From Clostridium hydrogeniformans DSM 21757 (GTDB lineage Bacteria; Bacillota; Clostridia; Clostridiales; Clostridiaceae), in the NCBI RefSeq assembly GCF_000686705.1, contig NZ_JMLJ01000003.1, forward strand, positions 372,001 through 436,000: DNA of 64,000 nt. Direction: 5' to 3'. Position 1 is the stretch's first letter; each line of letters starts with the position of its first letter. This document shows positions 47,826-56,973 of this stretch, piece by piece. Under the pieces are notes generated by a model that saw only the letters and a list, made by a program, of their open reading frames with translations, did no database searches and was not told where the DNA came from. A program made the position numbers and the translations under genes.

Positions 47826-47929
47826 TATAGGGTTTTAAGTTTTAAACTTAATTTATACATATATCCAAAGAAAGATAACTCAAGGATATTTTTAATGAAT
47901 AAGTTAAGTGTTTATGTAAAAAACCTATA
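47826..47929 (+). repeat. MITE-like dispersed repeat, copy D (full length)
   Basis: 104 bp. Ends TATAGGGTTTT and AAAAAACCTATA are inverted repeats of each other. The core GGATATTTTTAATGAATAAG matches copies A and C, and the tail AAGTGTTTATGTAAAAA matches copy E. No coding capacity. Confidence 0.7.
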
Positions 47930-47988
47930 AGTTTAAAACTTACTATGGCTAACTATAGATAAACATATCTATAGTTAAATAAAAGAAA

Positions 47989-48021
47989 AAGCTCTATGTT
48001 AGAAATCCTAACATAGAGCTT
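47989..48021. terminator. Terminator of NhaC-family transporter gene
   Basis: AAGCTCTATGTTAG (47989-48002) and CTAACATAGAGCTT (48008-48021), perfect 14-bp stem, T-runs on both strands. Confidence 0.9.
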
Positions 48022-48026
48022 TTTTA

Positions 48027-49790
48027 TTAATAAGTATTTAATTCTTTTCCAGATTCATACATAGGTTGCGGTTTATTTTCTTCTACAGGCTTACCCACAA
48101 AATATACTATTGCCCCAAGCAATATTATAGATAAAGGTAATACTATATACACTGGTATCCCAAGGGATACAGGTATATATCCTGCTATAACTGAAAATAT
48201 AGCCACCACAACTGCATATGGCATCTGTGTTTTAACATGATCTAAAAAGTCACAGGAAGCCCCCATTGACGATAAAATAGTAGTATCTGATATTGGTGAA
48301 CAGTGATCCCCAAATATAGCTCCAGTAAGCACTGAACTAGTTGCTATAATTATAAAATCATGGTCTGGAAGAATACCATGTGCCAGTGGTATTGCAAGAG
48401 GCATAAGTATGCCCATAGTTCCATAGGAAGTTCCAGTTGCAAAGGATATTATAGCTGCTAATATAAATATTATTCCTGGTAACAGGTAGTAAGGTATTGC
48501 ATCAGACAACACTGATACTAAATATTTAGCAGTTCCTAAGTCCTTTATTACTGCACTTAAAGACCAGGCTAGAAGAAGTATAACTCCTGTCATTATAAGA
48601 GACTTCATACCACTTACCCAAGTTTCTAGTGCCTCCCCTATGGTAAATATCTTTTGACTTACCCCCATTGCCATAGCTACTACTGATGAAAGCAATGCTG
48701 CTTGGAATAACACCACTGAAGCATCAGATTTTCCAAAGGCTGCTTGTATAGAAGTTAAAGCTAAAGGAGAATTATTAAGAGCTACTTTTAAAGCCTCATC
48801 TTCCCCATTAAATATTGACATATAGCCATTATAATAGAATCCTAAAAATGCCCCTATTATTAGAACTCCTATAGGAATAATGGCATTCCATATATTTAAT
48901 CTTACTCCCTCTTTTGGCTCCAAGGTATCCATCTCCTCTGAACCCATAGGATTAGCTCCATCTCTCGTTACCTTTCCAGTAGTCCTAGCCCTCATTTCTG
49001 CCTTGTGCATAGGTCCGAACTCCTTAAGAAAAATAACAGTGAATACTATAAATGCAAGTATTAATATATTATAAAATCTAAAAGGTATGGTTTCTATGAA
49101 TATTCCAAAAGCATCTACTGTATCATTTGAAATTGATCCATAGGCATCCTTAATTAATGTAAGTTCATACCCAACCCATGTAGATATTATAGCTATACCT
49201 GAAATAGGTGCTGCCGTTGAATCTATTATAAAGGATAACTTTTCCCTTGAAACCTTCATCTTATCTGTTACTGGTCTCATTATAGGTCCAACTATTAAAG
49301 AATTAGCATAATCATCAAAGAAAACAAATAACCCTAAAACCCAAGTTATAATTTGAGCACTTACAGGCCCCTTTGCCTTCTTAGCTAAAGCCTCTGCCAC
49401 CGCTTTAGTTCCTCCCATTCTTCCAACAAGAGAAATTATCCCTCCTATAGCTAAAACCTGAAGTATAATTCCTGCGTTCCATGGATCAGCTAGTGAATTT
49501 AATACTTTTTCACTAAGATCTAAGAAAGATAAAATTAGGGCTGTAAAAGCATTATGAGATATTATATTTATAAGAAATAGTCCAAGGACTGTTCCTAAAA
49601 ATAATGAAATCACAACGTTTTTTGTTATAAAAGCAAAAGCTATGGCAATAAGTGGTGGTAGCACTGTTAAAAATCCTAAAGAGGATGCATTACTAGATGC
49701 CTTGTCCACTTCCGCCCCCATTGCAGGATGCGATGCTATAACCGTTAAAAATAATACCATTAAAAATATTCTGTTAAAATTTTTTCTCAT
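48027..49790 (-). CDS. NhaC-family antiporter, probable lysine transporter (LysW-like)
   Basis: 587 residues, about 12 membrane segments after a signal-like N-terminus. NhaC-family stretches: IGGIISLVGRMGGTKAVAEALAKK, FFDDYANSLIVGPIMRPVTDKM, ISTWVGYELTLIK, GDHCSPISDTTILSSMGA. Family members are annotated as Na+/H+ antiporters. Because this gene follows a lysine riboswitch, a lysine transport role is the better inference, as proposed for riboswitch-linked NhaC-type proteins in Firmicutes. Direction of transport (import is expected if lysine represses) is not shown. Confidence 0.85.
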   Translation of the reverse strand: MRKNFNRIFLMVLFLTVIASHPAMGAEVDKASSNASSLGFLTVLPPLIAIAFAFITKNVVISLFLGTVLGLFLINIISHNAFTALILSFLDLSEKVLNSLADPWNAGIILQVLAIGGIISLVGRMGGTKAVAEALAKKAKGPVSAQIITWVLGLFVFFDDYANSLIVGPIMRPVTDKMKVSREKLSFIIDSTAAPISGIAIISTWVGYELTLIKDAYGSISNDTVDAFGIFIETIPFRFYNILILAFIVFTVIFLKEFGPMHKAEMRARTTGKVTRDGANPMGSEEMDTLEPKEGVRLNIWNAIIPIGVLIIGAFLGFYYNGYMSIFNGEDEALKVALNNSPLALTSIQAAFGKSDASVVLFQAALLSSVVAMAMGVSQKIFTIGEALETWVSGMKSLIMTGVILLLAWSLSAVIKDLGTAKYLVSVLSDAIPYYLLPGIIFILAAIISFATGTSYGTMGILMPLAIPLAHGILPDHDFIIIATSSVLTGAIFGDHCSPISDTTILSSMGASCDFLDHVKTQMPYAVVVAIFSVIAGYIPVSLGIPVYIVLPLSIILLGAIVYFVGKPVEENKPQPMYESGKELNTY

Positions 49791-49797
49791 AAAAAAA

Positions 49798-49825
49798 TCC
49801 TCCTTTTAATTTTTAAGTAGGAGGA
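49798..49825 (-). promoter_or_regulatory. Possible Shine-Dalgarno-sequestering hairpin
   Basis: On the minus strand TCCTCC (49820-49825) can pair with GGAGGA (49798-49803), which is the ribosome site of the NhaC-family gene. It lies downstream of the riboswitch terminator. Confidence 0.4.
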
Positions 49826-49852
49826 AAACTAAAAACGTGAATTAACGCAAAA

Positions 49853-49880
49853 AAGCCCCAAGGAGCTCTACTCGGGGCTT
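49853..49880 (-). terminator. Lysine riboswitch terminator
   Basis: AAGCCCC (49853-49859) pairs with GGGGCTT (49874-49880); on the minus strand TTTTTTGCG follows. Part of the expression platform. Confidence 0.85.
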
Positions 49881-49903
49881 ATTATACGCATAATAAATAA
49901 AAC

Positions 49904-50075
49904 CACGTGATAGTCCTCCACAAACGAATTTGTGACAACCTTATATATATTCTATATAAAGCCAGCCATATAACCTTAAAGCATCAGTTATATACTTCGG
50001 CAATACTTCCTTTCACCTTACTTCATAGTGCTTTCCTCCATAAGGGTACTCTTAAGCATTGCGCCTCTATCTACT
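49904..50075 (-). promoter_or_regulatory. Lysine riboswitch (L-box)
   Basis: Minus-strand RNA shows the conserved core: AGATAGAGGCGC at the 5' side, AAGGTGAAAGG, TTGCCGAAG, ACTGATGC, a GGCTGG segment, and the 3' closing TGGAGGACTATC. P1 pairs GATAG with CTATC (50068-50072 and 49909-49913). A terminator follows, so lysine binding should reduce expression of the downstream transporter. Confidence 0.93.
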
Positions 50076-50165
50076 AATATTTAGAGATTATTAAATTTTG
50101 TTATGTGTATATATTAGGATAATTTCTTGCAATTGTCAATAGTTTTTTAATTTTTTATTTACTTT

Positions 50166-50957
50166 TTAATCCTTAAATTTATCTACTTCTCTTTTTATCC
50201 CCATTAAAAGATTATTAAGTTCCCAAACTTCTCCTTCTTGTATAAGTTTATTAAGTTGAGTTTGATATCTAGCCGCCTCTGCAGCCTTTCCAAGGGATAT
50301 TAATGTTAATATACTGTTTATTATACTAGAGATAATATCTGATTTAACTTCAAATAACTTTTGAGCATCTTTTATCTCTTCTTTTATTTCTCTCATTTCT
50401 TCATCTAACTTATAGGCTGCATCTGCAGCACTCTTAAGTTTTACTGTAAGCTCCTTTGGTATTTGTTGTTTGTACTTATAGTTTAAGGAATGTTCTATGG
50501 TTGCCCAAAAGTTCATGGCTAACGTTCTAATTTGAAATTCAGCCAATATAACCATTTGTCCTTCTGCCATATTTACAGGATACTTTATTATAATATGATA
50601 ACTTCTATATCCACTTTCCTTTACATTTGTTACATAATCTTTCTCATACATAACCTGCATATCTTTTCTACTTCTTATAAGTTCTACTACCTTTTCTATA
50701 TCATCAACAAACTGGCACATAATCCTAAGACCAGCCACATCTTCTATTTCATATTGCAATCTATCTAAAGGAATACCAAACTTATTTGCTTTTTCAAGTA
50801 TACTAGATATCTCCTTCACTCTCCCAGTTACAAATTCTATGGGAGAATATTCATTTTTTCTTCTGTACTCTTTTCTTATCGCTCTAAACTTTACCTTTAA
50901 TTCCTCCACCGCTTGTTCATAAGGTGTTAAGAAAGTCTTCCATTCTTTTATAGCCAT
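50166..50957 (-). CDS. Small alarmone synthetase (RelA/SpoT synthetase domain)
   Basis: 263 residues from the ATG at 50957; an in-frame GTG 9 bases upstream is less likely because its ribosome site would abut it. Synthetase motifs are DVAGLRIMCQFVDDI, ESGYRSYHIIIKYP, AEFQIRTLAMNFWATIEHSLNYKY. No HD hydrolase domain, so it makes but does not degrade (p)ppGpp, like YjbM/YwaC-type enzymes. The C-terminus is helical, as in SAS tetramers. Monocistronic. Confidence 0.88.
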   Translation of the reverse strand: MAIKEWKTFLTPYEQAVEELKVKFRAIRKEYRRKNEYSPIEFVTGRVKEISSILEKANKFGIPLDRLQYEIEDVAGLRIMCQFVDDIEKVVELIRSRKDMQVMYEKDYVTNVKESGYRSYHIIIKYPVNMAEGQMVILAEFQIRTLAMNFWATIEHSLNYKYKQQIPKELTVKLKSAADAAYKLDEEMREIKEEIKDAQKLFEVKSDIISSIINSILTLISLGKAAEAARYQTQLNKLIQEGEVWELNNLLMGIKREVDKFKD

Positions 50958-51083
50958 TTTCCTCACCCTTTACTTGTTTCTCTTTACATTATACCAAATA
51001 TATTATATTAAAAAAAATCATTTTTATGATATAATAAACCATATATTATAAATTTATGTAAACCCGTTAATTGAGGTGACTTT

Positions 51084-51884
51084 ATGGATAAAAAACCAGA
51101 AAATAAGCATAAAATATTTTCCGGATTGGAAAAACTAGGTTTTAAAAATGTGGATATTGATCTCTATAATAAAGAAAACAAGGAAACCAAAGCAAAGGCG
51201 GAGGAATCAAAGCCTACTGAATCTTCCCTTCTATATAATAGGACAGTTATATGCCCTGTTTGTGATAACCAGTTTAAAGTAAGAGCTGTTAAGGTGTCTG
51301 CTCCTAGAATGGTAAAAAAAGATAGTGACTTTTTTATAACCTATAATAATATAAATCCATATTTTTATGAAGTTTGGATTTGTAATAGTTGTGGATATGC
51401 TGCTCTTAAAGCTGACTTCTTAAAACTTAGACAATTTCAAAAAGATCTTGTTTTAAAAAATATAACCTCTAAATGGAGGGGAAGGGACTATCCTAATACC
51501 TATACTTTAGATATTGCAATTGAAAGATATAAGCTTGCCCTTCTTAATTATGTAGTTACAAATTCAAAGGATAGCTCTAAGGCAATTACCTGTCTTAAAC
51601 TATCTTGGATGTATAGGCTTAAAAATAGTAAAGATGAATTAGTCTTCCTATCAAAATCCTTGGAAGGCTTTAAAAATGCATTTTTAAAGGAAAGCTTTCC
51701 TATCTATGGAATGGATAAGTTCACTACTATGTATCTCATAGGAGAACTTAATAGGCGTATTGGAAATAATTCTGAGGCACTAACTTGGATAAGTAAGGTT
51801 ATTACTACCCCTGGAGTTTCTCATAAATTAAAAGAATTAGCAAGAGATATGAAGGATTTAATAAAAGAAGACCCTAATGAGTAA
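51084..51884 (+). CDS. DUF2225 protein with zinc-ribbon cysteines
   Basis: 266 residues. Two CxxC pairs, ICPVCDNQF and ICNSCGYAALKADF, likely form one zinc site in the N-terminal half. The C-terminal half is helical and TPR-like (AIERYKLALLNYV, CLKLSWMYRLKNSKDE, YLIGELNRRIGNNSEALTWISK). Family function is not established. A GAGGTGA ribosome site precedes the ATG. Followed after 53 bp by the chemoreceptor-like gene, probably cotranscribed. Confidence 0.82.
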   Translation: MDKKPENKHKIFSGLEKLGFKNVDIDLYNKENKETKAKAEESKPTESSLLYNRTVICPVCDNQFKVRAVKVSAPRMVKKDSDFFITYNNINPYFYEVWICNSCGYAALKADFLKLRQFQKDLVLKNITSKWRGRDYPNTYTLDIAIERYKLALLNYVVTNSKDSSKAITCLKLSWMYRLKNSKDELVFLSKSLEGFKNAFLKESFPIYGMDKFTTMYLIGELNRRIGNNSEALTWISKVITTPGVSHKLKELARDMKDLIKEDPNE

Positions 51885-51937
51885 ACCTTTAAATTTATAA
51901 ATAGGCTTCATCCATTTAAAGAAAGTTTAGGAGTGTT

Positions 51938-52900
51938 ATGATGTTTAAATTAAAAAAAGATAAGTCCAATTATGAAAACATAACTGAAATTAAAGAACAT
52001 ACTATTTTAAAATCCATTGATGAAAATAAGCTCTCTAAAAATCTTAAAGATTTAAAAGAGCACTCCCTAGAGATTAAAAACTCATCTTCTAATATAAACA
52101 GCTCTATAAATGATATGTCTTTAAGAAGTAGTGAGCAAAGTAATCATATTTCTACTTCCCTTAATATGCTAGAAGACTTTAATACTCATATGGAATCCCT
52201 TGCATATAATGTGGTTAATGTTCAAATAAAAATTCTAGACTCTGATAAGATGATAAATACTGGTATAGAAACAGTGGATACCTTAGATGACTCTTTAAAA
52301 ACCCTAAAAGAGACATTTAATATATCAAATAACTCTGTACGAGACCTTGTAAATAAGCTTGAATCAGTAAATACCATAACAGAATCTATAAGTAAAATTG
52401 CAAGTCAAACTAATCTCTTAGCCTTAAATGCTGCCATTGAGGCTGCTAGGGCTGGTGAGGCTGGGCGTGGTTTCTCCGTTGTAGCTGGGGAAGTTAGAAA
52501 GCTAGCAGAAAACTCTAAAGCTTCTGTTGAAAACATAACAAAAATCTTAAATGAAATTAAGGTAGATATATTAAACGCTTCTTCTGCTATAAATTCTGGT
52601 ACAACCTCCTTAGATACTCAGGGAGTTGCTATATCTAATGCTAAAGACACCTTTAATGATATAAAGACATCTATAACTGAGGCTAATACAGAAATAGAGG
52701 AATGTATATGTAATCTTTCTATTACTTCTGAGAAGAAAAACTCTGTTATATCTAAAATTAAAGATATATCTAAAATCGCTGAAGAAAATCATGGCTTCTC
52801 TGAAGAAATCTCAGCTGCAGTAGATACTCAAAATAATGTTATAAAATCCATGGTTTCTGATATTGAAAAAATTTCATCAACCATAAATAAAAGATCCTAA
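51938..52900 (+). CDS. Soluble methyl-accepting chemotaxis-like signalling protein
   Basis: 320 residues, no membrane segment. Mostly coiled coil, with the MCP hairpin tip [20 protein letters not shown] and [20 protein letters not shown], which binds CheA/CheW. No N-terminal sensory domain is recognisable in the first about 100 residues. The ATG at 51938 and one at 51941 are both possible; the AGGAG at 51929 slightly favours the latter. It may also act in a non-motility signalling complex. Confidence 0.88.
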   Translation: MMFKLKKDKSNYENITEIKEHTILKSIDENKLSKNLKDLKEHSLEIKNSSSNINSSINDMSLRSSEQSNHISTSLNMLEDFNTHMESLAYNVVNVQIKILDSDKMINTGIETVDTLDDSLKTLKETFNISNNSVRDLVNKLESVNTITESISKIASQTNLLALNAAIEAARAGEAGRGFSVVAGEVRKLAENSKASVENITKILNEIKVDILNASSAINSGTTSLDTQGVAISNAKDTFNDIKTSITEANTEIEECICNLSITSEKKNSVISKIKDISKIAEENHGFSEEISAAVDTQNNVIKSMVSDIEKISSTINKRS

Positions 52901-53008
52901 TATTTTTTATAACCTTATAATTTTTATATCTAGATTAAGCCTACATATAAAAATTCAAGGTTATCATTGATTTTAACTATTTTATAATAAATAAATTTTT
53001 ATAAAATA

Positions 53009-53043
53009 AAGAAGCAGGTGTATAAGTTATACACCTGCTTCTT
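53009..53043. terminator. Bidirectional terminator between MCP-like and molybdenum hydroxylase genes
   Basis: AAGAAGCAGGTGTATAA (53009-53025) pairs with TTATACACCTGCTTCTT (53027-53043), a long perfect stem, ending just before the hydroxylase stop codon. Confidence 0.9.
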
Positions 53044-53048
53044 ATTAT

Positions 53049-55601
53049 CTATTTTTTATAAGCTGTCTCTTGTAGTGGAAGTTTAGTTCTAAATTTACCA
53101 TCTAATCTATAGTAAGCACCTTGTGCTGCTGGAGCTGTTGGTATAACAGTTATTTCTCCAACCCCTTTAGCTCCATAAGATAAATCTATATTATTTTTTT
53201 CTATTATCTTACATTCTATTTCTGGTACAGCTGGAGCTCTAAATAATCCAAGAGTACCAAACTTAGCTGTTGGAACAGAATCCTTTAATGGGTAATCCTC
53301 AGTTAATCCATAACCAAGTCCCATAACAACTCCACCTTCTATTTGTCCTTCAACGTTAATTGGGTTTATAGCCTTTCCTACATCATGAGCTGCTACAACC
53401 TTAACAAGCTTTCCGTTTTCATCTATAACTACTACTTGAGCTGCATATCCATAAGCTACGTGGCTTACTGGATTTGGCTTATCACTTCCCATTGGATCTG
53501 TTTTTGGGAAGAACTCTCCATAGAACTCTTGTCCTTCAAGATCCTTTATAGTCTTACCAGCATCTAAAGCTGCCTTAAGGTTTAATGCTGCCTGATGAGT
53601 AGCTTCCCCAGTAAGTACAGTTTGTCTTGAAGCTGTAGTTGTACCAGAGTTTGGTGTTAAATGAGTGTCTGGTGAATCTGCAACAAAATCATGGAAACTT
53701 AATCCTGTAGCTTCTGTAGCTATTTGTATCATAGTAGTTGCAAGTCCTTGTCCTATACAAGCTGCACTTGTTCTTAAGTGAATTTTTCCATCTACTATAG
53801 CTAGTTTACATCTACCTATATCAGGAACTCCAACTCCAACTCCTGCATTCTTTATAGCACAAGCTATACCTGCATATGGATGCTTTTCATATTCTTCTTT
53901 AACAGCATCTAAACATTCCTTTATAGCAGTTCCTTCATCAGCAATTTGACCGTTTGCAAGAACCATTCCTGGCTCAACAGCATTTCTATATCTAATTTCC
54001 CATGGAGATAATCCAGTCATTTCAGCTAATAAGTTCATGTTACACTCTAAAGCAAAAGCAGACTGTGTAACTCCAAAGCCTCTGAATGCTCCTCCTGGAG
54101 GGTTATTAGTGTATACTGCTGTTCCTGTTATTTCTATATTCTCAAAGCTGTATGGTCCTCCAGCATGTGTACATGCTCTTTGAAGAACTGGTCCACCTAA
54201 AGATGCATAAGCTCCAGTATCAGAAACTATTTCTGCTTTTAATGCAACAAGTTTACCATTTTCATCACAAGCTGTTGTGAACTCCATATCCATAGCATGT
54301 CTCTTAGGGTGTGTCATTATACTCTCTTTACGAGTTAATGTCATTTTAACTGGCTTCTTTGTTACGTAAGCAAGTAAAGCTGTATGATGTTGACAGCTCA
54401 TATCTTCCTTTCCTCCGAATCCACCACCAACATACTTACTTATTACTCTTACCTTTTCTTCTGGTAATCCTAATAATTCCATTATTTCATGTTGATCATC
54501 AAATACGTGTTGTGTTCCAGTATAAACAAGAACTCCATCACCCTCTGGCATTGCTAAAGCACACTCTGGCTCAAGGAATGCATGCTCTGTTGGAGGAGTT
54601 GAGTATTTTTTTGTTACAACATACTTAGCATTAGCTATTGCTTCCTCAACATTACCTCTCTTTAATTTTTCAACCTTTAATATATTTCCATTTGGATGAA
54701 GTTTTGGAGCGTTCTCTTCTCTAGCCATATCTGTATTTGAAACTGGCTTAAGCTCTTCATAATCAACATTAACTAAAGCCGCTGCCTTTAAAGCAATTTC
54801 TCTAGTTTCAGCTGCAACTAAAGCAACTACGTCTCCTACATATCTTGTTTCCTCACCTACAGCAATTAATGCATCCCAATCCTTAACAAGGTGACCTACC
54901 TTCTTATTTCCTGGTATATCTGCAGCTGTAACTACAGAAACTACTCCTTCTAAAGCCTTAGCTTCAGTTGAATCTATAGCTTTAACTAAAGCTCTTGGAT
55001 ATTTTGATCTTACTGCAACAGCATAAATCATTCCAGGAACTTGCATATCATCTACATACTCAGCAGTTCCTAAAGTTTTCACTGCTGCATCTACTCTTTG
55101 GATTCCCTCTCCAACTAGTCCTTTGCAAGTAGTCTTTGGAACCTCTGTTCCTTCTCTTAAAGCTTCTGCTGCCATAGCAATTGCTTTCTCTATTTTAACG
55201 TATCCTGTACAACGACAAACATTTCCTCTTATAGCATTCTTTATATCCATTTTTGATGGATTAGGGTTAGCATCTATTAATGCCTTTCCACTAACCACCA
55301 TACCTGGTATACAGAATCCACATTGAACTGCTCCTGCTGTAGAAAATGCCCACGCAAATACGTCTTTTTCTCTTTCACTTAATCCTTCAACAGTTACAAC
55401 ATTCTTATTAGCTACCTTTTCTATAGTATTAAGACATGCTCTAACTGCTTTTCCATCAACTATTATCATACAAGCTCCGCAAGCACCTTCTGCGCAACCA
55501 TTTTTAACTGATGTCATTCTTGCATCTTCTCTTAAGTATTGTAAAAAACTTTTATTATCTGAAACCTCAACTTGTTTTCCATTTAAAGTAAATTCAAACA
55601 C
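53049..55601 (-). CDS. Selenium-dependent-type molybdenum hydroxylase (xanthine dehydrogenase/aldehyde oxidase family)
   Basis: 850 residues from the GTG at 55601. An ATG 15 bases upstream sits in the GGGGGG ribosome site and is rejected. N-terminal plant-type [2Fe-2S] domain (CAEGACGACMIIVDGKAVRAC), second helical [2Fe-2S] domain (CGFCIPGM and CRCTGY), then a molybdopterin domain with GGGFGGKEDMSCQ, PPGGAFRGFGVTQSAFALE and the catalytic Glu in GAKGVGEIT. No FAD domain, as in Desulfovibrio aldehyde oxidoreductase. Neighbours SsnA and YgeXY place it in the labile-selenium hydroxylase group (the Se_dep_Molyb family). Substrate unknown, probably a purine or other N-heterocycle. Confidence 0.88.
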   Translation of the reverse strand: MFEFTLNGKQVEVSDNKSFLQYLREDARMTSVKNGCAEGACGACMIIVDGKAVRACLNTIEKVANKNVVTVEGLSEREKDVFAWAFSTAGAVQCGFCIPGMVVSGKALIDANPNPSKMDIKNAIRGNVCRCTGYVKIEKAIAMAAEALREGTEVPKTTCKGLVGEGIQRVDAAVKTLGTAEYVDDMQVPGMIYAVAVRSKYPRALVKAIDSTEAKALEGVVSVVTAADIPGNKKVGHLVKDWDALIAVGEETRYVGDVVALVAAETREIALKAAALVNVDYEELKPVSNTDMAREENAPKLHPNGNILKVEKLKRGNVEEAIANAKYVVTKKYSTPPTEHAFLEPECALAMPEGDGVLVYTGTQHVFDDQHEIMELLGLPEEKVRVISKYVGGGFGGKEDMSCQHHTALLAYVTKKPVKMTLTRKESIMTHPKRHAMDMEFTTACDENGKLVALKAEIVSDTGAYASLGGPVLQRACTHAGGPYSFENIEITGTAVYTNNPPGGAFRGFGVTQSAFALECNMNLLAEMTGLSPWEIRYRNAVEPGMVLANGQIADEGTAIKECLDAVKEEYEKHPYAGIACAIKNAGVGVGVPDIGRCKLAIVDGKIHLRTSAACIGQGLATTMIQIATEATGLSFHDFVADSPDTHLTPNSGTTTASRQTVLTGEATHQAALNLKAALDAGKTIKDLEGQEFYGEFFPKTDPMGSDKPNPVSHVAYGYAAQVVVIDENGKLVKVVAAHDVGKAINPINVEGQIEGGVVMGLGYGLTEDYPLKDSVPTAKFGTLGLFRAPAVPEIECKIIEKNNIDLSYGAKGVGEITVIPTAPAAQGAYYRLDGKFRTKLPLQETAYKK

Positions 55602-55636
55602 TATACTTCCCCCCATTTGACGTAAAAGTTTGTTAA

Positions 55637-55664
55637 TTAAAGGGACATATAAATGTCCCTTTAA
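55637..55664 (-). terminator. Hairpin between PreA-like and hydroxylase genes
   Basis: TTAAAGGGACAT (55637-55648) and ATGTCCCTTTAA (55653-55664), perfect 12-bp stem. No T-run, so it is more likely a processing or attenuation site. A weaker hairpin ATAGTAG/CTACTAT lies at about 55690-55717. Confidence 0.55.
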
Positions 55665-55736
55665 AGTTCTTTCCCAAAATATAAATTATAGATAGTAGTT
55701 AAAAGGACTTCTCCTACTATTTTTATAGTTTAATTA

Positions 55737-56840
55737 TTAAACTAAAGATATGCTTAAAGCATTTTTTGGACATCTAGTTACACATAATCCACATCCAAAG
55801 CACTTGTTACCATCTATGTTAAGCTTATCACCTATAGCTATAGCTTCATATACACAGCTTGTCTTACATATTCCACACTTAATACACTTGTCATGATTAA
55901 CAACTGGTGCTATCGCATGTAATCTACCTCTGTTTTCTAATGTCTCTTTAACCTTCTTAGCTGCTAATCCTCTTATTTCATTTACATCACTATATCCGTT
56001 AGCATCTAAAACATCGCTTAATTCCTTAGCTATTCTTCCGTATACATTTGGTCCCTTAAGGATTGCTTCTGTACATACTTCAACTGCTGCTGCTCCAGCC
56101 ATTATCATTTCAGCTGCATCTCTTCCGTTAGTTACTCCACCAACACCTATTATTGGAATATTAACGCTTTGAGCTGCTTCATATATACATCTTATAGCAA
56201 GAGGTCTTATTGGAGCTCCTGATAACCATCCATATCCACTCTTAGATCCCATTATTGGAAGACCTGAATTTACATCTATAGCCATACATGGACCAAAAGA
56301 GTTTATCATAGTTAATCCGTCAACTCCTGCATTTTCAAGAGCTTTAGCTATTTGAGCTATATCAGTATGTGGGCTCATTTTCATGAATACTGGTATGTTA
56401 TCTCCTAATGCTTTCTTAGCTGTCTTCATAGTTTCAACTATTGGAGCAACGTCTGTTCCAACATAGTGAGTAGAAATTTCAACTGCATTTGCAAAAGGCT
56501 TAACTAATGGAGCAACTATAGCTATTTGCTCTTTAGTGTATCCCATAGAAACTATCATAGGTACTCCAGCTTCTTTAGCTCTTACATATTCCTTCTCTAC
56601 CCATTGCTCCTTTGGAAGTTCTGACCAAAGTTCTGTATTTAAGAATCCTGCATTAGTGTTAGCCATACATGGTCTTGGAACTGGAGCTGGATCTACAGAT
56701 ATAGTCTTAGTTATTAATCCACCTGCTCCTCCTTTTACTGCCTCAACACATAAATCTCCGTCTTTAGCTCCTGGACCTGCTGCTGTGAATATTGGATTTT
56801 CAAATTCCATTCCTAAGATATTAACATTTAACTTTGCCAT
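55737..56840 (-). CDS. PreA-like dihydropyrimidine/dihydroorotate dehydrogenase-fold protein with two [4Fe-4S] motifs
   Basis: 367 residues. FMN-binding TIM barrel of the DHODH/PreA type (NPIFTAAGPGAKDGDL, GGLITKTIS, MKMSPHTDIAQIAKALENAG, PIIGVGGVTNGRDAAEMI). A C-terminal 2x[4Fe-4S] ferredoxin domain follows: CIKCGICKTSC and CFGCGLCVTRCP. In PreA these pass electrons for dihydropyrimidine reduction. Within this cluster it may reduce or oxidise a ring produced by the hydroxylase; that coupling is inferred. It sits 133 bp after ssnA and 120-136 bp before the hydroxylase gene. Confidence 0.85.
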   Translation of the reverse strand: MAKLNVNILGMEFENPIFTAAGPGAKDGDLCVEAVKGGAGGLITKTISVDPAPVPRPCMANTNAGFLNTELWSELPKEQWVEKEYVRAKEAGVPMIVSMGYTKEQIAIVAPLVKPFANAVEISTHYVGTDVAPIVETMKTAKKALGDNIPVFMKMSPHTDIAQIAKALENAGVDGLTMINSFGPCMAIDVNSGLPIMGSKSGYGWLSGAPIRPLAIRCIYEAAQSVNIPIIGVGGVTNGRDAAEMIMAGAAAVEVCTEAILKGPNVYGRIAKELSDVLDANGYSDVNEIRGLAAKKVKETLENRGRLHAIAPVVNHDKCIKCGICKTSCVYEAIAIGDKLNIDGNKCFGCGLCVTRCPKNALSISLV

Positions 56841-56973
56841 TTTAATTTTCCCCCTTGAAATAAACCTTACTGGTTATTTTAAAATTATTTATGATTAACA
56901 ACAATTTAAGTGGTTGCTAATTTTAATTATTTTCTACATATAAATTTTATAAACACCTTTGTTTAACTCTAAT

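Larger units (their letters stand above)
47544..48026. other. 483-bp intergenic region with repeat copy D and hairpins
   Basis: No gene. Contains repeat copy D (47826-47929), an inverted repeat TAACTATAGATA/TATCTATAGTTA (47950-47977) and the NhaC terminator (47989-48021). Confidence 0.55.

Noticed and set aside
54359-54628. Long opposite-strand open frames within the molybdenum hydroxylase and other genes
   Set aside because: They lie wholly inside strongly supported genes, lack ribosome sites and show low-complexity or improbable protein sequence.
53049-55616. Classical three-subunit xanthine dehydrogenase
   Set aside because: Iron-sulfur and molybdenum domains are fused in one protein and no FAD subunit gene is adjacent within the window.
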